From NCBI GenBank assembly GCA_030600625.1, contig JAUVLS010000060.1:1-7383 (forward strand): DNA of 7,383 nt, given 5' to 3'. The translations under genes and the position numbers were made by a program. Below the pieces are notes generated by a model that worked only from the letters and a program-made list of their open reading frames with translations, was not told the origin of the DNA and did no database searches. Source of the stretch: Bacteroidales bacterium. Lineage in GTDB: Bacteria; Bacteroidota; Bacteroidia; Bacteroidales; UBA12077. The stretch's first letter is position 1. The number at the start of each line of letters is the position of its first letter. Positions 1 through 6,096 of this stretch are shown here, in pieces.

Positions 1-141
1 GTATTTATTGATCATGGATATATTGCCGAAAATATGATGGATAAAGAATACCTGCGTTGGCTTTATACAGCATTTACACGTCCAATAGAAAATTTGTACC
101 TGGTAAATTTTGATAAACGATTTTTCAAATCTGAAGATTAA
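1..141 (+). CDS. C-terminal fragment of an SF1 (UvrD/RecD-like) DNA helicase
   Basis: This is the last 46 codons plus TAA of a gene that begins left of the window. The peptide ends with a stretch containing EYLRWLYTAFTRP followed by ENLYLVNF. That matches helicase motif VI at the end of the UvrD_C_2 domain in superfamily 1 helicases, usually Y(T/V)A(I/L/V)TRA followed by a hydrophobic strand. The arginine of the TR pair is the family's ATP-sensing residue. Bacteroidota carry RecD-like ATP-dependent helicases that end this way, with a short charged tail after the last strand. The motif reads FTRP rather than the common ITRA or VTRA. Only the tail is visible, so full domain content, nuclease fusion and exact subfamily cannot be judged. 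It is the only plus-strand gene here and its stop codon interlocks with that of the opposing transporter gene. Confidence 0.72.
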   Translation, partial: VFIDHGYIAENMMDKEYLRWLYTAFTRPIENLYLVNFDKRFFKSED

Positions 142-1040
142 TTACCTTTTACAATAGCAGATTTTTCCGAACAGGTATCCAATTCCATCTGAATGGTTAT
201 ATGATCTATCCCAAACCGTTTATGTAAAGTATTTTCCAATTCAATTCTGATCTTATCAATGTTTTTTATAGGGAGATTTTTGTTAACATCGGCATGGCAT
301 TGAAAATGAATGATATTATCGGATAATCGCCATGAATGAATATGGTGTATATCTTTAATGTCAGGATGTTTTTCCAATTCTGTTTTAATTTCTTTTAAAT
401 CTAATCCCACGGGACTTGCCTGCATTAATATTTCAATGGTTTCCTTTAAAATACTCCAGGTAGCTTTAATAATACCTACTCCGATTATTATAGTTAATAA
501 AGGATCAATCCAATAAATATTCCAGAAATAGATTAGTATTGAACCAAATATAACTCCAACAGACGATAAAGTATCACCAATTAAATGCAAGTATGCAGCT
601 TTAATGTTTAAGTTGTGGGTCGAGTCTTTATGAAGTAATAATACTGATATTAAATTGCCAAATAAACCAATAGTGGCAACAATAAACATGATTTTTCCTT
701 TAATTGGTTCGGGATTTATGAATCGTGTGTAAGCTTCGTAAAACAGGTAGATCGAAATTACAATTAAAACTACGGCATTAAATAATGCAGCCAGGATTTC
801 TATGCGTTTATATCCAAAAGTATTTTTAGCCGTGGAATCTTTTTTGCCAATGATCATTGCAACATAGCTTATTACAATAGCCATGGTATCGCTTAAATTA
901 TGAACAGCATCGGAAATTAAAGCAAGACTGTTCGAAAGAATTCCTCCTATAAATTCAGCAATAGTAATTGCAGCATTCAGAAAAACACTTATTAATAAGT
1001 TCGTTTTGTTTGGTTCGTTATGGTGATGTTGATGAGACAT
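138..1040 (-). CDS. Cation diffusion facilitator (CDF) metal exporter, CzcD/ZitB-like
   Basis: A 300-residue inner-membrane exporter of the CDF family, which pumps divalent metals (typically Zn, also Co or Cd) out of the cytoplasm in exchange for protons. It starts with a His-rich tip (HQHHH, residues 3-7), then has about six hydrophobic segments between residues 14 and 190. A cytoplasmic dimerisation and metal-binding domain follows from about 210 to 290, with HHIHSW at 232-237. The transport-site motif HxxxD occurs twice, HNLSD (47-51) and HLIGD (152-156), which is the zinc-type arrangement. I chose the ATG at 1040. The frame stays open to 1154, but those 38 extra codons are non-conserved and read through an inverted repeat, so they are probably untranslated. 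There is no operon partner: the toxin gene lies about 270 bp upstream. Substrate cannot be fixed from sequence alone. Confidence 0.93.
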   Translation of the reverse strand: MSHQHHHNEPNKTNLLISVFLNAAITIAEFIGGILSNSLALISDAVHNLSDTMAIVISYVAMIIGKKDSTAKNTFGYKRIEILAALFNAVVLIVISIYLFYEAYTRFINPEPIKGKIMFIVATIGLFGNLISVLLLHKDSTHNLNIKAAYLHLIGDTLSSVGVIFGSILIYFWNIYWIDPLLTIIIGVGIIKATWSILKETIEILMQASPVGLDLKEIKTELEKHPDIKDIHHIHSWRLSDNIIHFQCHADVNKNLPIKNIDKIRIELENTLHKRFGIDHITIQMELDTCSEKSAIVKGN

Positions 1041-1091
1041 TAACTGCTTTTTTATTAGAACAACATTTTTTGAAAATTGTTTAAATGCCTT

Positions 1092-1219
1092 AAATCCGCA
1101 AGCCGTGGCACGGATTTGCTGATAATCAACAAGTTGATTGTGATTTACTATCATATATAAGTTAACCGTGCCACGGCTAATTACTTAATCTGTAAACGGA
1201 TAAAAATTCACTTGCGGAT
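1092..1219. repeat. Interrupted inverted-repeat element with GC-rich arms
   Basis: AGCCGTGGCACGG at 1101-1113 is the exact reverse complement of CCGTGCCACGGCT at 1166-1178 (13 bp). A second pair, ATCCGCAAG at 1094-1102 and CTTGCGGAT at 1211-1219, brackets it, so each end carries the halves of one longer palindrome split by AT-rich spacers. The left end can also fold alone: AAATCCG (1092-1098) pairs with CGGATTT (1111-1117), with GCC-GT-GGC nested inside. The arms stand out in GC content from the surroundings. The layout resembles the REP-like palindromes common between genes in Bacteroidota, but no transposase is present. It lies in the 5' leader of the CDF gene, so it may also affect that transcript. 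Confidence 0.8.
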
Positions 1220-1311
1220 ATTATGAAATAGTAAATTCCAGCGATATTCTATTTGGAATCTTCCGGAGTATGTATAGTCTGAGATTGATGCCCAGGTTGT
1301 ATATTATGAGT

Positions 1312-1611
1312 TTATATAAACTTTAATTTTTCAGGGTCTTGTCTGGTATCATACAGTCTTAAAATCTCGATGGTTTTTTCAGTATTTCTGTAAAATAAAG
1401 TATTTTGTTTTGTAACGACACACTTTCTCACTTGAAGTTTTTTGTTTATGATTGGGTACTGATGTGGATTTTTTAATATTTGTTTAGTTGCAATATTAAT
1501 TTTGTTCAGAAATCGGATTATTACTTTTTGATTCCAATTTTTATTTAGATATTCTAAAATATTTTCTATATCTCTATCAGCTAATGGAGACCATACAATT
1601 TCTCTATGCAT
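1312..1611 (-). CDS. RelE/ParE-family toxin of a type II toxin-antitoxin pair
   Basis: A 99-residue protein with the RelE/ParE plan: an N-terminal strand ending in a W-S-P-x-A-x-x-D-I motif (residues 7-15), two helices with EYL near 20-22, NPHQYP at 48-53, then strands ending in LYDTRQDPEKL (86-96). The conserved basic residue near the C-terminus is R90. Family members either inhibit DNA gyrase (ParE) or cleave mRNA on the ribosome (RelE); the ParE-like signatures (SPLADRDI, final RQDP) favour the first, but sequence alone does not settle it. The ATG at 1611 lies inside the last codons of the upstream antitoxin, an 8-bp overlap typical of translational coupling in such pairs. Length is normal and all segments are intact, so the toxin is probably functional. 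Confidence 0.85.
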   Translation of the reverse strand: MHREIVWSPLADRDIENILEYLNKNWNQKVIIRFLNKINIATKQILKNPHQYPIINKKLQVRKCVVTKQNTLFYRNTEKTIEILRLYDTRQDPEKLKFI

Positions 1612-1849
1612 TGTATTTATTCTTGTATTTTCTCATTATTTCTTTATGAGGAATTCCTTCATTGTTCTCAATTTGCTGAATGCTATCAATTATTCCTTTT
1701 TGTTGTTCAGTTGTTAATTTATTCCAGTCATCTTGATCGTCTTTACTGTTAATAAAATTCAACAAGACTCCATATGCTTCTTCAAGTTTCTTTTCATCAA
1801 GATTATCAATTTCTCTAAAGAATTTCAGTTTCAATTTTGCTATATTCAT
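1604..1849 (-). CDS. Antitoxin partner of the ParE-like toxin
   Basis: An 81-residue, highly charged, mostly helical protein directly upstream of, and overlapping, the ParE-like toxin gene. The N-terminal half (residues 1-36) is a K/E/D/L-rich helical segment that could dimerise. The C-terminal half has GIPHKEIMRKY (65-75), similar to the GxPHEEVM segment found in many Bacteroidota antitoxins of this class, which would wrap around the toxin. I do not recognise a canonical ribbon-helix-helix, HTH or AbrB domain, so DNA binding is uncertain. The antitoxin call rests mainly on position, size and the 8-bp overlap. I chose the ATG at 1849; a TTG seven codons earlier (1870) is in frame but would only add MKKIVII, and it overlaps a possible promoter. 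Confidence 0.72.
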   Translation of the reverse strand: MNIAKLKLKFFREIDNLDEKKLEEAYGVLLNFINSKDDQDDWNKLTTEQQKGIIDSIQQIENNEGIPHKEIMRKYKNKYNA

Positions 1850-1867
1850 GATTATAACTATTTTTTT

Positions 1868-1899
1868 CAAAGATTAAGGTAATACTCAAATATTAACAA
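1868..1899 (-). promoter_or_regulatory. Possible Bacteroidota-type promoter of the toxin-antitoxin operon
   Basis: On the minus strand a TTG (1897-1899) is followed after 21 bp by AATCTTTG (1868-1875). That is one mismatch from the Bacteroidota -7 consensus TAnnTTTG, with a plausible spacing to the TTG -33 element. It ends 18 bp before the antitoxin ATG at 1849, so transcripts would have a very short leader. The match is imperfect in AT-rich DNA, so this is only a candidate. I saw no comparably good match upstream of yjbQ, the mutase gene or rfbA. Confidence 0.22.
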
Positions 1900-1983
1900 T
1901 CGACTTAACTAAAAGTTGCGAAATGAACTCATTTATGTACAACTATTGAAATATAGACAATATTAAATTAACGAATAAACAAA

Positions 1984-2400
1984 CTATTCTCCTATAATTT
2001 TTATGAGAATTCGTTTACGTCTTTTACCATCGAATTCGCCATAAAAGATTTGCTCCCAGGGGCCGAAATCCAGTCTTCCATTAGTTATTGCAACCACAAC
2101 TTCGCGACCCATAACTGTACGTTTCAAATGTGCATCAGCATTATCCTCGGCGTAATTATGTTTGTATTGCGAGTATGGTTTTTCAGGTGCTAAACCTTCC
2201 AGCCATTTTTCAAAATCTTCCAATAAACCTGTTTCATCATCATTAATAAAATATCTCGAAGTTATATGCATTGCATTTACTAAAACAAAACCTTCCTTAA
2301 TTCCACTTTTTGCCAGTTCTTGCTCAACAAGTGGGGTGATATTAATATATTCTCTTCGTCGAGAAGTATTCATCCATATTTCTTTTCTATGTGATTTCAT
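1984..2400 (-). CDS. yjbQ: YjbQ/UPF0047 family protein (secondary thiamine-phosphate synthase type)
   Basis: A 138-residue single-domain protein covering the whole UPF0047/YjbQ family. Recognisable segments in order: [17 protein letters not shown] (6-22), [15 protein letters not shown] (42-56), YKHN (79-82), [10 protein letters not shown] (85-94), [13 protein letters not shown] (107-119) and EFDGKRRKR (122-130). Conserved His and acidic residues (H45, D54, D55, E56, H81, H91) line the putative active site in family structures. Some members show weak thiamine-phosphate synthase activity and can rescue thiE mutants, but the physiological role is unsettled. The GPWE form replaces the GTWQ of the E. 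coli type, as in the longer-loop subgroup. The ATG at 2400 is kept because the KxxRKEIW start is typical of relatives. It is flanked by non-related genes and gaps of more than 130 bp, so it is probably its own transcript. Confidence 0.9.
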   Translation of the reverse strand: MKSHRKEIWMNTSRRREYINITPLVEQELAKSGIKEGFVLVNAMHITSRYFINDDETGLLEDFEKWLEGLAPEKPYSQYKHNYAEDNADAHLKRTVMGREVVVAITNGRLDFGPWEQIFYGEFDGKRRKRILIKIIGE

Positions 2401-2490
2401 TTATTATAGATTTTATTATCAGGTATTTAGTATCAAGTTTCTGTATTATAATTTTCAAGCTTTTAGCTGAGATTTATATTATATTATGGT

Positions 2491-2534
2491 AACTGCCAAC
2501 TGTTAACTGAATTTTGTGTCTTGTGTCTTGTGTC
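2491..2534. repeat. Two adjacent heptanucleotide tandem tracts
   Basis: AACTGCC-AACTGTT-AACTGAA (2491-2511) is three 7-bp units sharing AACTG. Two bases later TTGTGTC repeats three times without error (2514-2534). Both tracts have the same 7-bp period but unrelated units. They lie in the 151-bp gap between the mutase stop and the yjbQ start, where I see no gene. Heptamer tracts of this kind (AGTTGGC-like and ACAAGAC-like on the minus strand) recur in Bacteroidota intergenic DNA. Their function is unknown, and slippage could make the copy number variable. Confidence 0.8.
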
Positions 2535-2551
2535 TCACATCTCTTATCTAA

Positions 2552-4294
2552 TTATATTCCTAATGATTTAATTATATTATCAATTTTATTGTCTAGCAAT
2601 TTGTTTACTTTTTCAAAATCTTCTCTTTTTTCAAGTTTATCATGTACTCCAAAATAGAATTTAATTTTGGGCTCTGTACCTGATGGCCTTATGGATATTT
2701 TTGATCCATCTTTTAAAATAAACTGAAGAACATTAGATTTTGGAAGATTTATCTCGTATCGTAAATGACTTATTTGATCAAATGTTTTTTGTTTCTCAAA
2801 ATCATGAATTAACATAACATTTGAATTGTTGATTGTTTGTGGAGGCTTGTTTCTAAAGTTATCCATCATCTTTTGAATTTCTTCGGCACCGGATTTTCCT
2901 TTTTTAACAATAGAAATTAGTTTTTCTTTATAAAAACCAAATTCAACATAAATGTCAATTAGTTCCTGGTAAAGTGTTTTGCCATTATTTTTGGCCCAGG
3001 CTGCAGTTTCTGCAAGTAGGGCACACGACATTACTGCATCTTTATCTCTCACGAATTCTCCTGCTAAATAACCATAACTTTCTTCGCCACCGCCAATAAA
3101 TTTCTTTTTGCCTTCTTTTTGTTTTATTATATCGGCAATATATTTAAATCCGGTTAAAACATCATAACATTCCACATTGTACTTATCTGCAATGTCTTTT
3201 AATAATTCGCTGGTTACAATTGTTTTAACAATATATTCTTTGCCTTTTAGTTTTCCTTTATCTTTCCATTGGCTTACAAGATAATTAATTAATAATGCAG
3301 CTGCCTGGTTTCCATTTAAAAGAATAAATTCGTTATTATTATTTTTTACTGCAATCCCGACACGGTCGCCATCAGGGTCGGTTGCCATAACAATATCAGC
3401 ATCTATTTCTTTAGCCTTTTTTAAAGCTAGTTCCAATGCTGCAGGTTCTTCCGGGTTGGGAGATTTAACAGTAGGGAAATTCCCGTCCGGGGTTTTCTGT
3501 TCTTCAACAATAGTAACATTCTCAAATTCATAAACTTGTAATGCTCTGGGTACCAATTCAACACCAGTTCCGTGAATAGGAGTGTAAACAATTGTTAAAT
3601 CTTTTTGATTTTTTATGACTTGTGGATTTAACGAAAGCTTCGACAATTCGTTAATGTATTTTTTGTCAATTTTTTCTCCAATAATTTCAACATTTTTCAG
3701 GTTGTCGTCAAATTGAATATCACTAATATCTGTAATTTTTTGAACTTCTGCAATTATATTTTTGTCATGTGGGCTTATAATCTGACCACCATCTTCCCAA
3801 TAAACTTTATAGCCATTATATTCTTTGGGATTGTGTGATGCTGTTACAACTATTCCACTCTGGCAATTAAAGTGCCTGATAGCAAATGATAATTCAGGAG
3901 TAGGACGGAGGTCTTCGAATAAAAATACCTTTATTCCGTTAGCAGAAAATACACTTGCAGTTTTTTCTGCAAATAACCTGCTATTATTTCTTGAATCGTA
4001 AGCAATAGCAACTTTAATACTTTTTTTATTTACAAATTGTTGTTTTAAATAATTACTTAATCCCTGTGTTGCTATTCCAACCGTATAAATATTCATGCGG
4101 TTTGTTCCAACTCCCATTATTCCTCGCAAACCACCAGTGCCAAATTCAAGATCCTTGTAAAATGATTCAATTAATTCTGATTCGTTATTTTGAATTAAAT
4201 TCTCAATATCTTTTTTTGATTCTGAATCAATGTTCGAATTAAGCCATGCTTTTGCTTTAGATTGAACTAAATTTAGGAATTTTTTATCTGCCAT
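2552..4294 (-). CDS. pgcA: Phosphohexomutase (phosphoglucomutase/phosphomannomutase, PgcA/PGM2 type)
   Basis: A 580-residue cytoplasmic alpha-D-phosphohexomutase, which interconverts glucose-6-phosphate and glucose-1-phosphate, possibly also mannose phosphates, through a phosphoserine. All four signature loops are intact: FGTGGLRG near 51-58; the catalytic TASHNP at 151-156 with Ser153 as the phosphorylated residue; the Mg-binding DPDGDR at 306-311; the sugar-specificity loop GEESYG at 403-408; and the phosphate-binding RPSGTEPK at 536-543. Length and the GTNRMNIYTVG segment place it with B. subtilis PgcA and animal PGM2 rather than the 450-residue ManB/GlmM types. Its product feeds RfbA, encoded just upstream on the same strand. 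However, a 363-bp repeat-bearing gap separates it from rfbD, so co-transcription is doubtful. The ATG at 4294 gives a full-length N-terminus. Confidence 0.94.
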   Translation of the reverse strand: MADKKFLNLVQSKAKAWLNSNIDSESKKDIENLIQNNESELIESFYKDLEFGTGGLRGIMGVGTNRMNIYTVGIATQGLSNYLKQQFVNKKSIKVAIAYDSRNNSRLFAEKTASVFSANGIKVFLFEDLRPTPELSFAIRHFNCQSGIVVTASHNPKEYNGYKVYWEDGGQIISPHDKNIIAEVQKITDISDIQFDDNLKNVEIIGEKIDKKYINELSKLSLNPQVIKNQKDLTIVYTPIHGTGVELVPRALQVYEFENVTIVEEQKTPDGNFPTVKSPNPEEPAALELALKKAKEIDADIVMATDPDGDRVGIAVKNNNNEFILLNGNQAAALLINYLVSQWKDKGKLKGKEYIVKTIVTSELLKDIADKYNVECYDVLTGFKYIADIIKQKEGKKKFIGGGEESYGYLAGEFVRDKDAVMSCALLAETAAWAKNNGKTLYQELIDIYVEFGFYKEKLISIVKKGKSGAEEIQKMMDNFRNKPPQTINNSNVMLIHDFEKQKTFDQISHLRYEINLPKSNVLQFILKDGSKISIRPSGTEPKIKFYFGVHDKLEKREDFEKVNKLLDNKIDNIIKSLGI

Positions 4295-4310
4295 ATAATT
4301 TTTGTTTTTA

Positions 4311-4348
4311 ACCTGACTGCCGTTTTAACTGCCTCTGGCATGTCAGGT
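4311..4348. repeat. Imperfect palindrome (REP-like)
   Basis: ACCTGAC (4311-4317) pairs with GTCAGGT (4342-4348). The stem continues with TGCC against GGCA if one base bulges. A smaller hairpin, TGCC-TCT-GGCA (4330-4340), overlaps the right arm, so two foldings compete. It lies 17 bp upstream of the mutase start codon, in what would be that gene's promoter or leader. The CTGCCT and GGCA core resembles that of the palindrome at 4485-4506, which suggests a common family. Confidence 0.65.
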
Positions 4349-4484
4349 AAGTTGGAATCTATAAAGTTAAGAAAATGATTTATGGAAAACGAATTGCAAT
4401 TATAATTTGAATTAGAAATTCACTTTCTTTGATGGTGGTTGTGTTCTTTTTTTGTTATACATGATAGAAATTATTGGAATGTTG

Positions 4485-4506
4485 CCTGCCTGTCGGCAAA
4501 GGCAGG
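4485..4506. repeat. CCTGCC/GGCAGG palindrome (REP-like)
   Basis: CCTGCC (4485-4490) pairs with GGCAGG (4501-4506) around a 10-base loop. An alternative pairing of TTGCC (4482-4486) with GGCAA (4495-4499) is possible. The CTGCCTGTCGGCA core is of the TGCCTGCCGGCAGGCA sort frequently seen between genes in Bacteroidota. It is markedly GC-rich against its surroundings. The flanking 7-bp direct copies of TATTGGA may be a target duplication or coincidence. Confidence 0.65.
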
Positions 4507-4598
4507 GAATATTGGAGTTGGTTCCTATTCGAGTCTGTGAAAGTTTCAATTTTACATTTTCCCATTTTTCCATCATTCCTTGATCGTTATTATATAAA

Positions 4599-4613
4599 GT
4601 GCCCGACGGGTGC
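4599..4613. repeat. Short GC-rich palindrome downstream of rfbD
   Basis: CCCG-A-CGGG (4602-4610) is a perfect 4-bp arm pair around one base. On the plus strand it extends by two G-U wobbles and one G-C pair to 4599-4613. It lies about 45 bp past the rfbD stop in the direction of transcription. The one-base central spacer means the real loop would have to open to three or more bases, and there is no adjacent T-run on the minus strand, so I do not call it an intrinsic terminator. Confidence 0.45.
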
Positions 4614-4657
4614 AATTCAAAGCCATTTTCTTGGAGGGTGGATATTTACTTATTAAT

Positions 4658-5533
4658 TTACAAGGCTTTAAAGAATTTGTTCAAGCTATCTTGCCAATGC
4701 GGAATTTTTATATTGTAAGTAGATTTAATTTTGTTTTTATTTAAAACACTGTAAAAAGGTCGTTTAACAGTAGTGGGATAATCTTTTGATTCTATAGGAT
4801 TTATATTGCATTTTGAGTTAGCTTTATTTGCAATGATTTTTGCAAAATCGTACCAGCTGCAAACTCCTTCATTTGAAAAATGATATATGCCCTGTGAAAA
4901 TGTATTTTCTGCAATAGATTGTTTAATGATTTGTAATATTGCATTTGCAAGGTCATAGGCATAAGTGGGAGTTCCCACCTGATCGAAGACTACATTCAAT
5001 GATTCTTTTTCTTTACAAAGTTTATGAATACTTTTTGCAAAGTTTTTTCCAAAACTAGAATAGAGCCATGATGTTCTAATAACAATTGCATTTTCAGATT
5101 CTAATGCATATTTTTCACCATCAAGTTTTGAGCTTCCATACACCGATTGAGGATTGGTCTGCATATCTTCAGTGTAAGGTATATGACTGTTACCATCAAA
5201 AACATAGTCAGTTGAAATGTGAATAAACTTGGTGTTTTGATCTTTTATAGATTCAACGATATTTTTTACACATGTAGCATTAACATCATATGCTTTTTCT
5301 TTTTCTTTTTCAGCCAAATCAACATTTGTATATGCAGCACAATTAATTACGTAATCAAAGGAATTATCTTGAAAAAACTTATTCAGGATTACTGAATTTG
5401 AAATATCCAGGGTATCAATATCTGTAAAAATAAAATTTACAGGTTTATTAAACTTAAAAGTTCCGTTTTTGAAAATGCTCTTTAATTCGCTTCCTAATTG
5501 ACCGTTGGCCCCTGTAACAAGAATGTTAATCAT
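4658..5533 (-). CDS. rfbD: dTDP-4-dehydrorhamnose reductase
   Basis: A 291-residue NAD(P)H-dependent reductase of the extended SDR family. It catalyses the last step of dTDP-L-rhamnose synthesis, reducing dTDP-4-dehydro-L-rhamnose at C4. The Rossmann nucleotide loop is TGANGQLG (7-14). STDYVFDG (107-114) holds the conserved Thr and Tyr region, and the catalytic YxxxK is YGSSK (Y132, K136). RTSWLYS (153-159), DQVGTPT (184-190) and the C-terminal RPFYSVLN (258-265) are RmlD hallmarks. Length matches the family norm. It is the third gene of the operon, starting 9 bp after the rfbC stop. No terminator is obvious downstream. The family may be written rmlD or rfbD. Confidence 0.96.
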   Translation of the reverse strand: MINILVTGANGQLGSELKSIFKNGTFKFNKPVNFIFTDIDTLDISNSVILNKFFQDNSFDYVINCAAYTNVDLAEKEKEKAYDVNATCVKNIVESIKDQNTKFIHISTDYVFDGNSHIPYTEDMQTNPQSVYGSSKLDGEKYALESENAIVIRTSWLYSSFGKNFAKSIHKLCKEKESLNVVFDQVGTPTYAYDLANAILQIIKQSIAENTFSQGIYHFSNEGVCSWYDFAKIIANKANSKCNINPIESKDYPTTVKRPFYSVLNKNKIKSTYNIKIPHWQDSLNKFFKAL

Positions 5534-5542
5534 AAATCAAAA

Positions 5543-6094
5543 TTAATATTTAAAATTTTTTTCAGATTCGGTAAATGTTGGTAAAACTTTATCTTTTGAT
5601 GATACTATTGCTTTTTCAATATCAATTTCCCAATTAATATTTAAATCAGGATCATTAAAGTTAATTCCTCGTTCTGATTCCGGATTATAATACTGATCAG
5701 TTTTATAAAATACAACAGCTGTCTCACTTAAAACAGAGAATCCATGAGTGAAACCTTTCGGGATAAAAAACTGTTGTTTATTTTCACATGATAATTCAAT
5801 GCTGTAATGCTTACCATAAGTTGGTGATTTCTCTCTGATATCGACTACAACATCCAGAATTTTCCCTTGCAAAACTCTTATCAATTTTGACTGTGCATAT
5901 GGTTCAAGTTGATAATGTAATCCGCGAATTGTACCAAAAACAGATTTAGATTGGTTGTCTTGTATAAATTCAATATCGCCTAATATATCCAATTTACTTT
6001 TACTATAACTTTCGAAAAAATATCCTCGTGAATCTTCAAATATTTTCGGTTTAATTATTAATAATCCGGGGAATTCGGTTTTAATTATCTCCAT
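5543..6094 (-). CDS. rfbC: dTDP-4-dehydrorhamnose 3,5-epimerase
   Basis: A 183-residue cupin-fold epimerase that inverts C3 and C5 of dTDP-4-dehydro-6-deoxy-D-glucose, the third of four steps to dTDP-L-rhamnose. The active-site segment RGLHYQ (57-62) carries the catalytic base His60. K70 in AQSKLIR sits in the substrate-phosphate region, Tyr130 in VVFYK is the expected acid, and Asp168 in SSKDK would pair with the histidine. FEDSRGYFFESY (19-30) and FIPKGFTHGFSVLS (110-123) are conserved structural motifs. Length equals that of the Salmonella enzyme. The start is 2 bp after the rfbA stop, so the two are almost certainly co-transcribed and probably coupled. It is intact, with no odd features. 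Confidence 0.97.
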   Translation of the reverse strand: MEIIKTEFPGLLIIKPKIFEDSRGYFFESYSKSKLDILGDIEFIQDNQSKSVFGTIRGLHYQLEPYAQSKLIRVLQGKILDVVVDIREKSPTYGKHYSIELSCENKQQFFIPKGFTHGFSVLSETAVVFYKTDQYYNPESERGINFNDPDLNINWEIDIEKAIVSSKDKVLPTFTESEKNFKY

Positions 6095-6096
6095 TT

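Larger units (their letters stand above)
4295..4657. other. Repeat-bearing intergenic spacer between rfbD and the mutase gene
   Basis: This 363-bp stretch holds no gene I can support. Open frames on both strands (4412-4615 minus, 4474-4656 plus) run through palindromes, have no recognisable domain and lack family-like composition. Three distinct palindromic elements lie within it: 4311-4348, 4485-4506 and 4599-4613. It must also contain the promoter for the mutase gene if that gene is not read from rfbD, but no clear TTG/TAnnTTTG pair is visible. Two copies of TATTGGA (4472-4478 and 4510-4516) flank the middle palindrome in direct orientation. Confidence 0.7.

Noticed and set aside
1235..1259. 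ATTCCA/TGGAAT inverted repeat downstream of the toxin gene
   Set aside because: A 6-bp AT-rich stem with a 13-base loop and no strong T-run is too weak to call a terminator.
1850..1870. Antitoxin start at the TTG (1870) rather than the ATG (1849)
   Set aside because: It adds only seven non-conserved residues, uses a rarer start codon and overlaps a promoter-like sequence.
2162..2470. Open frame of 102 codons on the plus strand
   Set aside because: It is antisense to yjbQ, a well-supported gene, and its Ser/Phe/Ile-rich translation is typical of a shadow frame.
2455..2470. Small AGCT/AGCT hairpin upstream of yjbQ
   Set aside because: The stem is only four to six pairs with a bulge and has no T-run.
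4412..4615. Open frame of 67 codons on the minus strand
   Set aside because: It reads through two of the palindromes, has no recognisable domain and shows no protein-like conservation cue; treated as noncoding.
4474..4656. Open frame of 60 codons on the plus strand
   Set aside because: It lies in the repeat-bearing spacer opposite another spurious frame, and its composition follows the palindromes.
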